NCBI GenBank assembly: GCA_025175895.1
Contig: JAKLTH010000222.1
Location: forward strand, 186,001 to 250,000
Source: Wurfbainia villosa
Lineage: Eukaryota > Streptophyta > Magnoliopsida > Zingiberales > Zingiberaceae
Reading direction: 5' to 3'
DNA length: 64,000 bases
In this document: positions 1 to 10,395 of the stretch, in pieces
Layout: every line of letters starts with the position of its first letter
Position numbering within the stretch: the first letter of the stretch is position 1
Made by a program: the position numbers and the translations under genes
Notes under the pieces: generated by a model
The model's input: only the letters and a program-made list of their open reading frames with translations
Databases searched by the model: none
What the model was told of the DNA's origin: nothing

Positions 1-690
1 TATAGCATACTACATATTTTTTTTTATGTTGTACATCATCATCAAGTTAGGTTTGTCTCAACTATTTGGAATTTGGATGACCGACAGGAATTTTTTCCCT
101 CAATTCACCTTCTATGTAAGATTATATCATCACTACATATATTTCTTTATGCTCTAAATTGCTCCATCTTGCTACGTAAATCACAAGCATATCCATGACA
201 CTTTGCTTGTGGTATAGGTTGTGCACCCCTTGTCTTGAATACTATGCACTATTTCTCAAATCATTTTTTTTATTTTACGGCTAGAAAAAAGCTCACTACT
301 TTTTGCTATAAAATTGACAACAATGGTACGTTCCACAACTCATTCTGGTATATACTTTGTATTTTGTGGTATCCCTTGTGTAATTTATGCAGCACCAGGA
401 TAGATCAGTGTGCCTAGATCTCTAAAATAGAAAGCTTTGTATTATTGCTTATTATGGGCCTTTTCAAGACACTCAAAATAAACTTGGTTTGCTAAGAATA
501 ATAAAAGTGGAAGATAACACATTCTAATCGAATAGGAATAAAATAAAATGAAATTTAGGTCATGGATCAGTTTATTTTATCGAACCAGTTTCTGATTTAA
601 GTCTGCCCATTATTATTTGCATCACTAGTTTCCTACAATTGTGCAGAAGATCATATGGTATTAACTTATAGTCCTATATGATGGAATCAG

Positions 691-1057
691 GCAAAAGGAT
701 TTCAATCAAATGATGAGGATGATGAGACTGATGATGATTACAGCGATGACGATATGCACAATCACCAATTGATGAAGTTGATCCTTTCATTTTCTTTGTG
801 GAGACTGTTCAAGGTATTAATATACATTTTTTCATCTTGTCTATTCATATCAGCTAACACAACTAGACCATGTAAGAGATATAACTAACACACCTACTAT
901 GCTTAGCCGCACAAGCTTCTGACCCAGTAGGTTCCAAAACCTGATGCTGACATTGGACTCCCACTATCAAGCTCTGGCAACAAGCATTGCTCAACAGGCT
1001 GAGCTGAGAAAAGCAGAGATTGAGAAAGAAAAGTTGAACAAGGTGACTACTGAATAG
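691..1057 (+). pseudogene. 3' end of importin-beta (SAD2/IPO7-8-like) gene, frameshifted
   Basis: Two exon-like segments (691-813 and about 905-1057) resemble the C-terminus of the plant nuclear import receptor SAD2, the importin-7/8 homologue. The first follows an AG acceptor and encodes an acidic stretch (KGFQSNDEDDETDDD), then, in another frame, IDEVDPFIFFVETVQ before a GT donor. The second encodes ASDPVG in one frame and FQNLMLTLDSHYQALA, then a charged AELRKAEIEKEKLNK tail, in another, ending at TAG 1055-1057. The frame breaks near 755-762 and near 928-932, so no intact protein can be read. The exon/intron layout is kept, so this is not a processed retrocopy. It could be the decayed end of a gene lying left of the window, or a real gene with sequence errors. 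The family call rests on remembered motifs. Confidence 0.6.
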
Positions 1058-2290
1058 ATCAGCATAATAGAGATTGAGGCTTTGAGATGGTCTCCTTCGT
1101 TAAAAATGGCAAAACGACCGGAGAACGAATTGTTATCGAGTCCGTCCGTCCGACAGTGCCTTATGGCCTGTGGAAATTACCAGTCTTTTGGAGTTAATTG
1201 GTTCTCAAGCATCCATGTGGACATTAAAATATTCTCAGTTCTTTTAGCAATTTTTTTGGTGGGAATCTCTTAACCGGAGGTTACCACCTATAGGGCTTAT
1301 ATAGGCCATAGTATCGTCGATTCATTTTATTTTCTCTATATTGGTTGGGTAAGACTTGATGAACAGAGTCTACACTGGAGTGATATTTGCTTGGGTTGTT
1401 GGTGTAATAAAAATTAAAAAAAAGGGCTAGCAGTGATGGATGTATACGATTATCTACTCTGTATAATAGAAAGGGAACGATGACAATTTTTTAATATGTT
1501 TGCTAATTATTGATTGCTTGCAAATTCTTTCGTGATGTGCAATGGAAGCCTCCCATCTTTATAAATGCAAGCACATTATATTCACAAACAATAATAGAAC
1601 TAAATTTGATTTATCCATGATCATTTATTCAAGCATGATCATTCAAGTGAGATCTAACGGTGCAGTGATAAGATATTCAATTGGATATTTAGGTATCCAT
1701 CGCAAGGACATGATCTCTAATCTCTAAATGGAGGACTTGTATTCACCCTACATTGACTGCGGATTGACTCACGAGCTCTGTAATCCACTTCCAGATCTGC
1801 AGGCCGGTGGCATGCTACTAGGAACTGAAGTCGACACCTCAGTGACCCCAATCAACAAAATCTAGGAGATGGAACTGCACACTCTTCCGCCACTTGCAGT
1901 TACATCTTTAACAGTTTCTGTATGGCATACAGATCATGCACATCATTAAAATTAGACATCAAATCTTTATCCTTTTACTATTTCCACGACGATCATGTGT
2001 TAATATAATCGAAGAGACCGAGACGCATGCATATCCAATGATCCACGTGATGTGGGGACGCATGCACCCGCCCATGTTGGACAGGGGCTGTCTTCCTTTG
2101 TCGCAGGCTCTTTCTTGCTGGTAGGGCGACAGCTGCTGCAGTAGGGCATGCAGCCTCTTGGATCTTTCATATTTTGTCGTCTATTGCGATCGAATTTTCT
2201 TCGACCGGAGCGGGGCGGCGTTCATTTCGGTACGTTACCTCATCTTTTTTTATCATAAAATTTTCTAAATACAATCCATAATATTTTTAT
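1058..2290. other. Intergenic DNA, no gene recognised
   Basis: AT-rich sequence with only short open frames whose translations match no family I recognise. No RNA gene or clear repeat was seen. Confidence 0.4.
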
Positions 2291-2990
2291 AATTTCTAAA
2301 AATCAGCCATCGAAAACTACGATGCCCGAGCACCGCTTCACATGTCCAACACTCGACTCCCGAGCATCTATTGCTGCTCAACATTCCAGTCGAGTGGCCA
2401 GATTTCGACCACGATCTGATAGAAATCCGATCATGGTCTGATCGATATTAGAATCCGATCGGATCGCAATCATATTCCGACTAAATTGCAACATGAATCG
2501 GCTGCAATTGTAGCCGTCATCGATCGGCCGAATTTCGATTACAATTTGATCGCAATTCGACCACGGTCGAAATCCGATCGGACTGCAGTCGAATTCAGAT
2601 CGAATTACAACCGTAACCATCGCGATTGCAGCCGCCAACGACCGTAATACGGTCGGATTCCGATCAGAATTCGATCACGGTTCGGTCGGATTCTGACTCG
2701 AGACGGACCATGGTCGGATTGGGTCGGAATTCAGCCGAATTACGGTGGTTGACACTTCGGCCATTGACACTCGCAATCGCAGTCAATTTCGATTACAATT
2801 CGATCGGAATCGGATCGAGATCCAGTCGGACTCCGACTCCGATCGAATCGTAATCGGATTCTAATCAGAATCCGATCAAATTGCGGCCTCCAGCACTGCG
2901 GCTGTTAGCGGCCACAATTCGATCGGAATTCAATCCCGATTCGATCTATCGAACGACAGCGACGACTCCGACGGATTCAAAATTGACTAT
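2290..2990. repeat. Degenerate GATCG/AATTCGATC-rich repetitive block
   Basis: About 700 bases built from variations on GATCGGAATTCGATC and its complement, interleaved without a fixed period. Both strands give open frames of 75-86 codons rich in Ser, Arg and Ile, as expected from the repeat rather than from a protein. Similar compositions recur at 33.4-33.7, 50.1-50.6 and 54.0-54.7 kb, which suggests related transposon interiors or subterminal repeats. Confidence 0.5.
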
Positions 2991-3713
2991 AGTGATAATC
3001 AAAGACAACACCCGGATAGTGGTGGTAGCGAGAGGATGAATTGAAGTCGGAATTCAATGCCATTGTATTCCTGGATCGTTCAGTCTTGGTCCGTCGAACT
3101 CACTCGAATACATTGATATATATTTGGCTACTACCTACCGAACACATTAAAACTGTCCACCGAATATATATAGCCGGGCTGTAAAATAAATGGTTTGGAA
3201 TTGAAAGAGAACTCGTGGAAGATTAATTACCATTAATTGTAGTCACCTTTGTTAGCTCATCCTCTCTACAGGTACAGTTTACAGTTATAATCCCTTTACT
3301 AACTACTTGCACGGCTATTTGATCCATCGACTTAATATATTTACTGATCGACAATTGTAGATAAATAATGATTTTATGATCTACAATATAATCTAGCTAG
3401 CTATTTCCCTGCATGCAGAAAACGCCAGGATTATTGGAACCCTGGAAGGAGTCGTGAGGTTAGATTTGCCGACACAGCCTCATGGATTCAGCTACAGTTG
3501 CATCCTTCATTATTGCTGACAACAGCCCCTATAAGTTTCCCTATCTATACATTATTAATTGAACGGTGAAGGGAGCACAGGAGGCCTGCTAAATGGCCAA
3601 TACTGGAAGGAGTTAAAGTCACACGTCAACTTGCACCATTATTGGCCGCGACGTTTGCAGATAGAGAGCCATCGAAATGAACCCAATATTAATTATACTG
3701 AAGATAATTTGCC

Positions 3714-3723
3714 CTATAAAAGG
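3714..3723 (+). promoter_or_regulatory. Probable TATA box of the MIR529 locus
   Basis: CTATAAAAGG lies about 55-60 bases upstream of the foot of the MIR529 hairpin. This is a plausible spacing for a Pol II start near 3745 and a short 5' leader before the foldback. Confidence 0.55.
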
Positions 3724-3776
3724 GGTGGTGCTTGAGGGGTTGTCTCAAGCCGGGGATCAAGATAGACCTGCAGAAA

Positions 3777-3882
3777 CATCAGGAGCAATGGAAGAAGAGA
3801 GAGAGCCTCAGCTAGGTAGAAGAGAGAGTCTGAAATTAAGGCTGTACCCTCTCTCTTCTTCTCTTGCTCTACCCTACTGATG
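3777..3882 (+). ncRNA. MIR529: MIR529 precursor hairpin with variant 5p arm
   Basis: A foldback of about 106 nt. Positions 3841-3861 read exactly as the miR529-3p strand I remember from grasses (GCTGTACCC then CTCTCTCTTCTTC). On the 5' arm, GAAGAAGAGAGAG (3791-3803) pairs with 3849-3861. GAGCAA (3783-3788) pairs with 3864-3869, and CATCAG (3777-3782) with 3877-3882. A 5p strand starting at 3793 pairs with 3859, leaving a 2-nt 3' overhang on the 3p strand, as in a Dicer duplex. The 5p keeps the usual first 13 bases (AGAAGAGAGAGAG) but continues CCTCAGC where miR529 has TACAGC. A second AGAAGAGAGAG lies in the loop at 3818. miR529 is known to target SPL transcription factors at the site shared with miR156. 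Maturation and activity here are inferred. Confidence 0.8.
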
Positions 3883-6072
3883 GATACCTTATATAATATA
3901 TATATACATCCACCATCCTCACAATTTGAGTTCTTGTGTGGAGTACGAGTGGTACGTGACAGTCGATCGGTATATGCGTGATTTAATTTTGCGTTCTTGC
4001 AAAGTTCTTTGTGAGCTAATTGACAGTCGCACTTAGCTTGCAGCTCTCCGTACCAATTAAGCACCTGAAAGTTTCTCCTTTTGTTGTATATTTCAGAAGT
4101 TTTAATTTTCTTTTTTCCTTCTCTGTCGACGATTGCATTGCTTTGCTTCCTGATCAGTTTTTCTCTTTTAGCTAGCGAGTGCATGATTACAGATTTAATT
4201 ACAAGCAAAGCAGTTGGGTACATATGGACTTGTTCATGCAGGCATACATAGATTCTGATACTTAAAGCCAAAAGAGACGACAGAGATACGTACAGGAGCT
4301 GACTTAACCATGGATTATATTACCGTACGTCGACTGTGACTTCAGAAATGAAGACATGAGATTGTAACTCTTGTTGCAAATTGGAGCTTCGATCGAGGTA
4401 TCGACTCGTGATGCAGATCATCATTCGGCATGTGTAAATTAGAAGACGTACTTGACGTGTACTCCATGCCCGTGGAATTGGGTGCATGGTGAGGGAAGGA
4501 TTTTCCTCCAATTTTAACTGTTGACTGTTCAATCTCAAAGAAAAAAAAAACGAAGTTTTTTTTTTTTCTTTCTATCATCTGTATATTTAGTTTTCAGACA
4601 ATCTGATAGAACTATAGCAAACAAGAAAATCAGAAAGATATAAGATCAAAGTTGTATTAATTCTTTATTGATTTTTAAAGCTTTTTTCCCCTGTACATAG
4701 CCTGTGGTATGTTATTTATGAAAGGATGGTTAATTTTCCATAAGAGATATCCTTTTGAATATTTGATAAATGAGGTATTGATTTGTTTTTCTTGCCGATT
4801 TGTTAACGATAATTAGAAAATTAAATTACTATGAATTATTAAATCCTTAGTTCTCCCCGTTAATATAACAACTTCTACTTTGAAAAATTCATTTTTAAGC
4901 TTCCTTTATTGTTTTCTTTGCAAAATATTTTTTAATACCGCTTGTAAAACTTTACAAGAAACATATATTTATTTCTCCTGGTTGGATAAGAAAGAAAACT
5001 ACAGAAATAATACAAAATATTTATTGGTCATTCAAACATTACCAAAAATAAAAAAAAGTAATAATATCTAAAATCTATTTGAGTTATAAAATCATATTAA
5101 CTTTTGTCTTTCAATCATGCATGTCAAAATGAAATTGTCACGGTTGTCGAATAAATATACACAATCCATAAAAATATAAATTATTTATCATTTATTAATG
5201 CTAGCTAAGGGACAGAACCAAACATCCCTAAAAATATATAGTATTTAATATCCATTTCATAAACAAAATTATATCAATTTGTCTTACAATCAGTTGAAAA
5301 TGGATTAGTTGTGTATGTATATGTATATGATTCATCCATAAAAAGTACATTATAATTTTTCGTGAAATGTTAACAACAATGGAACTAAATTTGGAATTAA
5401 ATATTTGCAAGATTATATATATTTTAGGTGCAAAATATTAAGATAATGAGCTAGCTAGATGATAAACTTCGGTTTAATTTCTCTAAATATATCATCTGTT
5501 TTTTTTATATATTGACTGGATTTATTGATCGTTCAATGACCTTAAATAGATGGAAAAAATTGTCTAGCTATGAAATAAATATGGTCGCATAAAAATGAAA
5601 ATCTTAATTAAGTATATGCAGCAATATGATTAAAATAATTAAGATTAAGAATAATAACACTGGAGTCTATTAGGTGTAAAAATATTACATATTGAGAAGA
5701 ATTGGCATTAATGGTGCCAGAAAATTATGACAAACGGAAAACAAAGCTTTTGTAACTATTAAATGTATTTAAATTTGAAATTGCTTATGTTCTGTATTAT
5801 ATATTATTATTACATGGTGAAAACAGTCTCGATGAAAAAACTTATATTTTACCTAGACTTTCATATTGTTGATCGATGCTCTCAATAACTTTGTTTATTT
5901 CTTTTAGTTTTTATTTATTTAATTTTAGTTGACACTCATAAATGTTCATATCTAATGCTCAAACTCTCAAATCCTGCTAGCTTTTGGAACAGGATAACAA
6001 TGGTGCTTCTTCTGGGAATAATTAATTAAATTAAACCCCTTCCACATGGAAGAAGAAGTACAAGTGTGATTA
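3883..6072. other. Intergenic, AT-rich, no gene recognised
   Basis: AT-rich DNA with homopolymer runs. A minus-strand frame of 185 codons at 3714-4271 lies across the MIR529 hairpin and is taken as chance. No family motif was seen on either strand. Confidence 0.4.
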
Positions 6073-6286
6073 CCATTGATGATTTGAAGAAACATACAGA
6101 CTGGTAGTTGATTATATATTAGACCTTCTGGCCTTTCAGTTCTTTAGCCATTGATGATTTGAAGAAACATACAGACTGGTAGTTGATTATTAGACCTTCT
6201 GGCCTTTCAGTTCTTTAGCCATTGATGATTTGAAGAAACATACAGACTGGTAGTTGATTATTAGACCTTCTGGCCTTTCAGTTCTT
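6073..6286. repeat. Tandem array A, three copies of about 68-75 bp
   Basis: Three consecutive near-identical copies start at CCATTGATGATTTGAAGAAA (6073, 6148 and 6219), with units of about 75, 71 and 68 bases. The first copy has extra bases in its TTGATTATATATTAGACC part. Each copy ends with GGCCTTTCAGTTCTT, the same core that opens the units of the array that follows. Confidence 0.9.
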
Positions 6287-6330
6287 CATCATAAAGTACC
6301 TTGGCCCTTAGCTATAATTAATTAATTAAG

Positions 6331-6634
6331 GACCTTTCAGTTCTTGGACTTCACTTGGTAGCATAATTAAGGTGCTGTTTCCGATCTTTCCTGAGCCTTT
6401 CAGTTCTTGGATTATTTCACTTGGAAGCATAATTAAGGAGTTGTTTCAGATCTTTCCTGAGCCTTTCAGTTCTTGGACTTCACTTGGAAGCATAATCTGA
6501 GGCCTTTCAGTTCTTGGACTTCACTTGGAAGCATAATTAATTAAGGTGTTGTTTCAGATCTTTCCTGAGCCTTTCAGTTCTTGGACTTCACTTGGAAGCA
6601 TAATTAAGGTGTTGTTTCAGATCTTTCCTGAGAT
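6331..6634. repeat. Tandem array B, five copies of about 42-67 bp
   Basis: Five copies begin with CCTTTCAGTTCTTGG near 6333, 6395, 6461, 6503 and 6570. They continue TTCACTTGGAAGCATAATTA and, in four of them, end with a TTTCAGATCTTTCCTGAG type segment. One copy lacks that end. The array shares the CCTTTCAGTTCTT core with array A just upstream. A 135-codon open frame runs through and beyond it but looks like a repeat by-product. Confidence 0.85.
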
Positions 6635-6953
6635 CAATTACGTTCAAGCTAGCATTTACAGGGTCTTATATATCGCGCTACCGTATATGAATTACAAAGA
6701 ATTTAAACAATCCAACGTAGATCTTATAAGAGATCTACATCAAATATGCAGAATTGAGATGCAACAGAAGCGGATAAAAAATAATAAATCTGTATTTGAA
6801 TATATAGAATCCCGAAACATTCTTGTCTTAATTATCTCTAGAAAAACTGAAAAAGAAAGAAAGAAAGAAAAAAAAAAAAAGAATCAATCGCAGGATCTGA
6901 TCTTTCTTAGGCAGGTCACAGGTGCGAGTGCTGACTTTGAAAGTTGGATTTGA

Positions 6954-8394
6954 TTCAAATCTATTAATAATTCATCAATATTAATAGTAACGGGCTAATA
7001 AATTTTATCCATACAAATATAAATCCAATAAAATAACACAAACTCACGATTAAAATATCAAATTAAATTAATTTAAAAGGTTTGTTACAAAATTCATGTA
7101 TTATATATTAACTAATTAACTCCAGCGATCTAATTAGTCCAAACATAAGATTAAGCTCCTTTTGATCGCTCTTTCCTAGAAGGAACATGGCATTGCAATT
7201 CATTGAGTTAAGGATCGTACGTGGTGGCTAATCTTCAGTCCAAAGATTGTGTCCCAAATTCTGGTGGATTTGCATTTACATACGCGCATGAACAAAGACA
7301 GGTAGCTGCTTGGACTTGTAGTTTCGCTTGTGGGACCCTGAAATTAATGTCGGCCAGTCATATACGTCATTTAATTTATGGGACCACGTCGCATTGACTT
7401 TGAAGTCAACCTTTACTCGTTTGAGCTGGTAAACATATATGTTGTTATTCGTTGAGTAATCTTGACAGTGACAAATTAAGGAAAATCGAGGGGAATATAA
7501 TAGTTTAGTTCCACAATTAGCTTTTGAATTAATCAAGTGAAACGCACGTACGTCATTTTGCTTATCGATTAGGTTCTCTATTATATACATTCGTTGACCA
7601 AGTCCAATTAAACGACTTTTTTTTTTTAATCTAGTGTCAAATGATTAATCCTTCAACATACATCACAAGTCAACAACCTTCTGCTTGAGAATCTAGGCAC
7701 AAAATTTGAGTGAATGCTTCCATATCCAGCTACAGTTTTAAAATATGTTATATATATATATAATACGATCGTATTGTATCTTAATGATGAATGACCTCTT
7801 TCAGTTTAAATTTAAATTTATTTTAGTTTCAATTAAACTTGAAAACTAACATTTAATTTATGTAGAGTTTAACATGGGCAAAGCGGTCGCTGGGTATATT
7901 TACTGTTTATTCCAGAGATAAGAAACTCTTTCCGCATCAACTTTGAGAAGGAAAATGGTAATTTATCAAACAATTCGAAGTTTAGAATTGTCTAAAAAAT
8001 ATTTCAGATTTTCATATTTATCAAATAGTATATTTAATTTCTTTTTACTCTTCAGAAATAACACATTTAATTTTCGAATGTGGTATTAAAATTTGTAATT
8101 CTAATACCATAGTGGTATTGAGATTTATAATTTCAGCATCACAGCGGTGCAGATTTTTTTGACGAGAGAATTAAATGTATTATTTAATAAATATAAAAAT
8201 ATAAGATATTTTTTGAACAATTTTAAATTTTAGAAGTGATGTTTGATAAATCGCCGAAGGAAATAAGATCAAACAACATGACATGATTTTTTTTCTAAAA
8301 TTCCACGATGAGGACGAATTTGAACTGGAAGTTCTTGCAGAACACCAATTGTTCCCTAAAATCAAATGAAATAGTAGTCGATTGAAGTTAAGAA
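6954..8394. other. Intergenic between tandem arrays and LecRK
   Basis: AT-rich DNA that includes the 3' flank of the lectin receptor kinase gene. A 104-codon minus-strand frame at 7276-7590 matches nothing I recognise. No RNA gene or repeat of note was seen. Confidence 0.4.
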
Positions 8395-10395
8395 CTACCT
8401 TCCGGCGGTGAGGCTTCCGAAGGTATTCGTCGGCGTGGTGAAAATGGAACCCGGAGGCACCGGGACCGGCGGCTCGAAAATTGGCACCGGCATGGTCTTC
8501 GGAAGGGTCGGTATCGTCGTTGCCTCGAACCTCAGAGCTTGGATGACGTCTCTCATGGAGGGTCTCTGCGCCTGGTCGGGGTGCGCGCACCACAGCCCCA
8601 CCACCATCAGCCTCTCCATCTGCACCTCGAACTGCGCCTCCTCGAACTGCGCCGCCAGTCTCCGGTCCGCCGCCTCTATCAGCCGCCCCTTCCCGTTCAT
8701 GTCCCACACCCATTCCACCAGCCGCACCTCCTCCTCCGCCTCCTTTGTGTGCTCCACCGCCCGGCGCCCCGTGGCGATCTCCAGCGCCACCACCCCGAAG
8801 CTGTACACGTCCGACTCCTTGCTCGCCTTCCCCGTGTGGAAGCATTCCGGCGCCATGTAGCCCAGCGTGCCCGCGACCCCCGTGGCGTGCTGTCCCAGCT
8901 GGTGGTCCACCAGCCGCGCCAGCCCGAAGTCGCCCAGCTTGGCGTTGAAGCCCGAGTCGAGCATCACGTTGCTGGGCTTGATGTCCCGGTGCACCACGCA
9001 CTGCTCCCACTCCTCGTGCAGGTACAGCAGCGCCCTCGCCAGACCCACCGCCACGTTGTACCGAATCTCCAATGGCAGCGGCGACGTCTGCCGCCGGAAC
9101 AGGTGCCTATCGAGGCTGCCGTTGGGGAGGAACTCGTACACCAGAAGGAACTCACCGCGCTCATGGCACCAACCTAGGAGCTGCACCAGGTTCCGGTGGC
9201 GCAGTCGGCTGATGATCTTCACCTCTGACGCGTACTCCTTCCGCCCCTGTTTCGACGTGCTCGATATCTTCTTAACCGCCACCTCTCTGCCGGACCTGCT
9301 TAAGAACCCCTTGTAGACGCCGCCGAACCCTCCCTCGCCCAACTTCCTCTTCTCCGAGAAGTTGTTAGTTGCCACCGCGAGCTGCCGGTACGAGAACCGC
9401 CGCGGTCCCGTCCCCGTGCTGAACTCGTCGTCCATCATCTCGGCCGAGCTCAAATTGCTATCTTCGCCCTTCCATCTCCTCCGCATCAATCGACACCATA
9501 ACACCGGACGGCGAGCAAAGGTCACGCCTTTCTCCACACTTAGTATAATCCAAAACAGGATCTTGGTTCTCAACGACCCTTGTCCTCTCCAAATGTAGTA
9601 TATCAGCGCAACCAGAAACAGAGTAAGGATCAAAGCGATGGCCGTAACCACCATCCATAGACTCAGGGTAAATTTCTTCCTTTCCAGCTCGAGATCGGAG
9701 GTAAAATTCCATCTTGTGATCCGCTGAAGAACTGCTGCCGATCCATTGGTAGCGGAGAAGCCCACCAGCACCTGATCCGGCAAGACTTGCCTCACATCCA
9801 CCTGATGAGAAAGATTCAGCGAGCTGGAGTTGTTACTGGCCTTCAGGTCCTCGACGTGGACGACGAGAAACTTGGTGATCGCGTTGTAGGAGACTCGGGC
9901 GGAGAGCGTGTCATTATTCCCAGCGGCGGTGCCGTTGGAGACCGAGTTCGCCCGAAAGGAATCGAACTCCACGGCTAGAAGGCGATCGGGGGACGTCGAG
10001 GTGCCATTCGACAAGTTGATCGGATTGGAAGTTCGGTGGTCGAACGAGTCGATCGGGGCCAAGAAGAAGGCGAACCCGCCAACAAGGGATGAGTTCGTGG
10101 CGCCGCCGCTGGGGAAGGAGACGAAGAACTCGAAGTAGGTGGAGAAGTTGGCGGTCTCGTTGGTGGCGGCGCTCCATAGCGGGATGGGATAGGCGTAGTA
10201 GGCGGTGGCGGAATCCGCGGGTTGGCCGTCAGTGAGCAGGAGGTCACCGCTGGAGACGTTGGTCTTGTCGCCGGAGAACTTGATGGCAGACTCCGATTCG
10301 AAGTCGGAGAAAGCAAAGCCGATGCAAGATGAGATGGGAACTCGCGCAAGGAAGAAGGAAAAGAAGGCTAAGGAGGCGAGGAAGAATAAAGACAT
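8395..10395 (-). CDS. L-type lectin-domain receptor kinase (LecRK, clade IX-like)
   Basis: A single-exon gene of 666 residues. The reading frame is open ten codons further upstream, but the first ATG is at 10395 and is followed at once by a signal peptide (residues 1 to about 25). Residues ~26-235 form a legume-type lectin domain with many N-glycosylation sites. Residues ~244-269 are the membrane span. The kinase begins near 350 with GEGGFGGVY, VAVKK, HRDIKPSN (about 469), DFGLAR (about 489) and GYMAPE, so all catalytic residues and the RD arginine are present. Such proteins sit in the plasma membrane and act in pathogen and abiotic signalling. The lectin core keeps LLAVEFDSF, but the DPSDNHVGIDVN-like metal/sugar loop is replaced by an Asn/Ser-rich stretch, so sugar binding may be lost. 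GC content is high, unlike the AT-rich flanks. Confidence 0.9.
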   Translation of the reverse strand: MSLFFLASLAFFSFFLARVPISSCIGFAFSDFESESAIKFSGDKTNVSSGDLLLTDGQPADSATAYYAYPIPLWSAATNETANFSTYFEFFVSFPSGGATNSSLVGGFAFFLAPIDSFDHRTSNPINLSNGTSTSPDRLLAVEFDSFRANSVSNGTAAGNNDTLSARVSYNAITKFLVVHVEDLKASNNSSSLNLSHQVDVRQVLPDQVLVGFSATNGSAAVLQRITRWNFTSDLELERKKFTLSLWMVVTAIALILTLFLVALIYYIWRGQGSLRTKILFWIILSVEKGVTFARRPVLWCRLMRRRWKGEDSNLSSAEMMDDEFSTGTGPRRFSYRQLAVATNNFSEKRKLGEGGFGGVYKGFLSRSGREVAVKKISSTSKQGRKEYASEVKIISRLRHRNLVQLLGWCHERGEFLLVYEFLPNGSLDRHLFRRQTSPLPLEIRYNVAVGLARALLYLHEEWEQCVVHRDIKPSNVMLDSGFNAKLGDFGLARLVDHQLGQHATGVAGTLGYMAPECFHTGKASKESDVYSFGVVALEIATGRRAVEHTKEAEEEVRLVEWVWDMNGKGRLIEAADRRLAAQFEEAQFEVQMERLMVVGLWCAHPDQAQRPSMRDVIQALRFEATTIPTLPKTMPVPIFEPPVPVPPGSIFTTPTNTFGSLTAGR

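Noticed and set aside
3714..4271. Minus-strand open frame of 185 codons
   Set aside because: Overlaps the MIR529 hairpin in antisense, has no recognisable domain, and the hairpin evidence explains the region better.
6546..6953. Plus-strand open frame of 135 codons
   Set aside because: Begins inside tandem array B and continues into a Lys-rich poly-A tract; the translation simply mirrors the repeat.
8408..9316. Several long open frames overlapping the LecRK kinase region, on both strands
   Set aside because: They are shadows of a GC-rich coding sequence and have no family motifs of their own.
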